Positions 7,330 through 7,569 of a stretch of 7,569 nucleotides of DNA are shown here, in pieces. The translations under genes were made by a program, and so were the position numbers. The DNA is from Hyphomicrobiales bacterium (lineage in GTDB: Bacteria > Pseudomonadota > Alphaproteobacteria > Rhizobiales > Aestuariivirgaceae): contig JALWJW010000049.1 of the NCBI GenBank assembly GCA_026996935.1, positions 1-7,569 of the forward strand. The letters run 5' to 3'. Positions within the stretch are counted from its first letter, which is position 1; each line of letters starts with the position of its first letter. Below the pieces are notes generated by a model. It saw nothing but the letters and a program-made list of their open reading frames with translations. It made no database searches and was not told where the DNA came from.

Positions 7330-7346
7330 AACATCACAATGATGTT
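7330..7346. repeat. 7-bp inverted repeat just upstream of the cpaA start
   Basis: AACATCA and TGATGTT, exact complements, are separated by three bases. The hairpin ends seven bases upstream of the TTG start codon, so in the cpaA message it would lie over the ribosome-binding region. It could lower translation of cpaA or be a protein-binding dyad. It has no U-tail and is not a terminator. Confidence 0.5.
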
Positions 7347-7375
7347 TTCATGGGAACAGAATCACACAATTGTAG

Positions 7376-7390
7376 TAAATAGCAGGTTAA
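7376..7390 (-). promoter_or_regulatory. CtrA-like binding site upstream of cpaA
   Basis: On the minus strand this reads TTAACCTGCTATTTA, matching the alphaproteobacterial CtrA consensus TTAA-N7-TTAA at seven of eight fixed bases and keeping the preferred TTAACC half. It lies about 53 bases before the cpaA TTG start. CtrA controls pilA in Caulobacter, so the setting is plausible. Sites like this also arise by chance in AT-rich DNA, so it is a candidate only. Confidence 0.35.
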
Positions 7391-7400
7391 TGATGAGCGA

Positions 7401-7420
7401 CATAGAAACAGTTTCTTATG
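7401..7420. repeat. 20-base imperfect palindrome upstream of cpaA
   Basis: The plus strand has CATAGAAAC, a single central A, then GTTTC-T-TATG: nine pairs with one bulged T. The core AGAAAC-A-GTTTCT is perfect over six pairs. It lies 11 bases beyond the CtrA-like box on the promoter side. The size and symmetry suit a dimeric regulator's operator, but no family can be named. Confidence 0.4.
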
Positions 7421-7456
7421 CTTTTTTTACTTAAAAACTCGTAAACCTTTGTTTGA

Positions 7457-7491
7457 GCAAACAAAAAGCCGCTGGGCGAACCAGCGGCTTT
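7457..7491 (-). terminator. Rho-independent terminator read on the minus strand, upstream of cpaA
   Basis: A perfect 11-bp inverted repeat (AAAGCCGCTGG and CCAGCGGCTTT, 7465-7475 and 7481-7491) encloses a five-base loop. Read on the minus strand, the GC-rich stem is followed at once by TTTTTGTTTG, a good U-rich tail. On the plus strand the tail is poor (AGGG), so the signal is oriented to stop minus-strand transcription. It should end the transcript of the gene beyond the right edge, most likely the Flp pilin gene (inference from the usual pilin-cpaA order), before cpaA begins. Confidence 0.85.
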
Positions 7492-7504
7492 AGGGAGCCT
7501 CCCT
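7492..7504. repeat. GC-rich 13-base palindrome beside the terminator
   Basis: AGGGAG-C-CTCCCT is a perfect six-base inverted repeat with one central base, directly abutting the terminator stem on its transcription-upstream side. In RNA a one-base loop cannot form, so any hairpin would have at most four or five pairs. It may be a DNA-level site or help the terminator structure. Confidence 0.4.
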
Positions 7505-7569
7505 GTAGAATTCATATAGTCGCAAGACTCAATGCGATCTATACATATCTTGTTGCCAAGACTTATTGC

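Larger units (their letters stand above)
7324..7569. other. Non-coding leader between right edge and cpaA
   Basis: These 246 bases contain no recognisable protein domain on either strand. They hold the terminator, a 13-base palindrome beside it (7492-7504), a 20-base dyad (7401-7420), a CtrA-like box (7376-7390), a possible -10 hexamer TACAAT on the minus strand (7374-7369), and a hairpin just before the cpaA start. The outermost 65 bases (7505-7569) are stopped in two minus-strand frames and show no pilin-like sequence. They could be the 3' untranslated end of the pilin message. Confidence 0.6.

Noticed and set aside
7261..7342. Possible frameshift giving cpaA an ATG start at about 7342
   Set aside because: An ATG there runs in another frame for 21 codons to a stop. 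CpaA is already full length from TTG, so no frameshift is needed.
7522..7569. Degenerate direct repeat (GCAAGACTCAATGC and CCAAGACTTATTGC)
   Set aside because: Only 11 of 14 bases match across two copies at the window edge. This is too weak to call a repeat element or attachment site.
7563..7569. TAA near the right edge on the minus strand as the stop of the Flp pilin gene
   Set aside because: Only one preceding codon is visible, so there is no way to tell a real stop from chance.
1..7569. Mobile elements, CRISPR arrays, tRNA or rRNA genes, phage or defence genes
   Set aside because: None seen. The whole window is accounted for by pilus genes and short leaders, and no long terminal repeats or regularly spaced repeats are present.

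Overview
The window is one continuous stretch of a Tad/Flp (tight adherence, Cpa-type) pilus locus. All seven genes lie on the minus strand, so transcription runs from the high-numbered end to the low-numbered end. In that order they are cpaA (prepilin peptidase), cpaB (periplasmic SAF-domain assembly protein), cpaC (outer-membrane secretin), cpaD (lipoprotein), cpaE (TadZ-type ATPase), cpaF (TadA-type motor ATPase) and tadB/cpaG (inner-membrane platform, cut by the left edge). I see no credible gene on the plus strand. Long plus-strand open frames lie opposite the real genes.

The cpaABCDEF-tadB order is the one known from Caulobacter and other Alphaproteobacteria, and CpaD and CpaE are of the alphaproteobacterial kind. 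Base composition by eye is moderate, around the mid-40s percent GC. I therefore infer an alphaproteobacterium of moderate GC, possibly a free-living or marine lineage. The genus cannot be fixed from this sequence.

Layout: 1-704 tadB (5' part only, 234 codons); 705-764 short gap with an AT-rich hairpin at the cpaF stop; 765-2339 cpaF; 2340-3608 cpaE, whose TAG abuts the cpaF ATG; 3609-3683 gap with two inverted repeats; 3684-4409 cpaD; 4409-5830 cpaC, whose TAA shares one base with the first cpaD ATG; 5831-5842 a 12-base gap; 5843-6673 cpaB; 6674-6804 a 131-base gap with a CtrA-like box and several dyads; 6805-7323 cpaA; 7324-7569 a 246-base non-coding leader with a strong minus-strand terminator, several palindromes, a second CtrA-like box and two tiny upstream ORFs. 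The Flp pilin gene is expected just beyond the right edge, and the terminator probably ends its transcript. tadC and the pseudopilin genes are expected beyond the left edge.

How the parts fit (family knowledge): CpaA matures the Flp prepilin. CpaF hydrolyses ATP and works on the TadB/TadC platform to polymerise pilin. CpaE places the machine in the cell. CpaC forms the outer-membrane channel, with CpaD and CpaB as its lipoprotein and periplasmic partners. All genes look intact with their key motifs present. The machinery is a known system. The less ordinary material is the regulatory sequence in front of cpaA and cpaB and between cpaD and cpaE.
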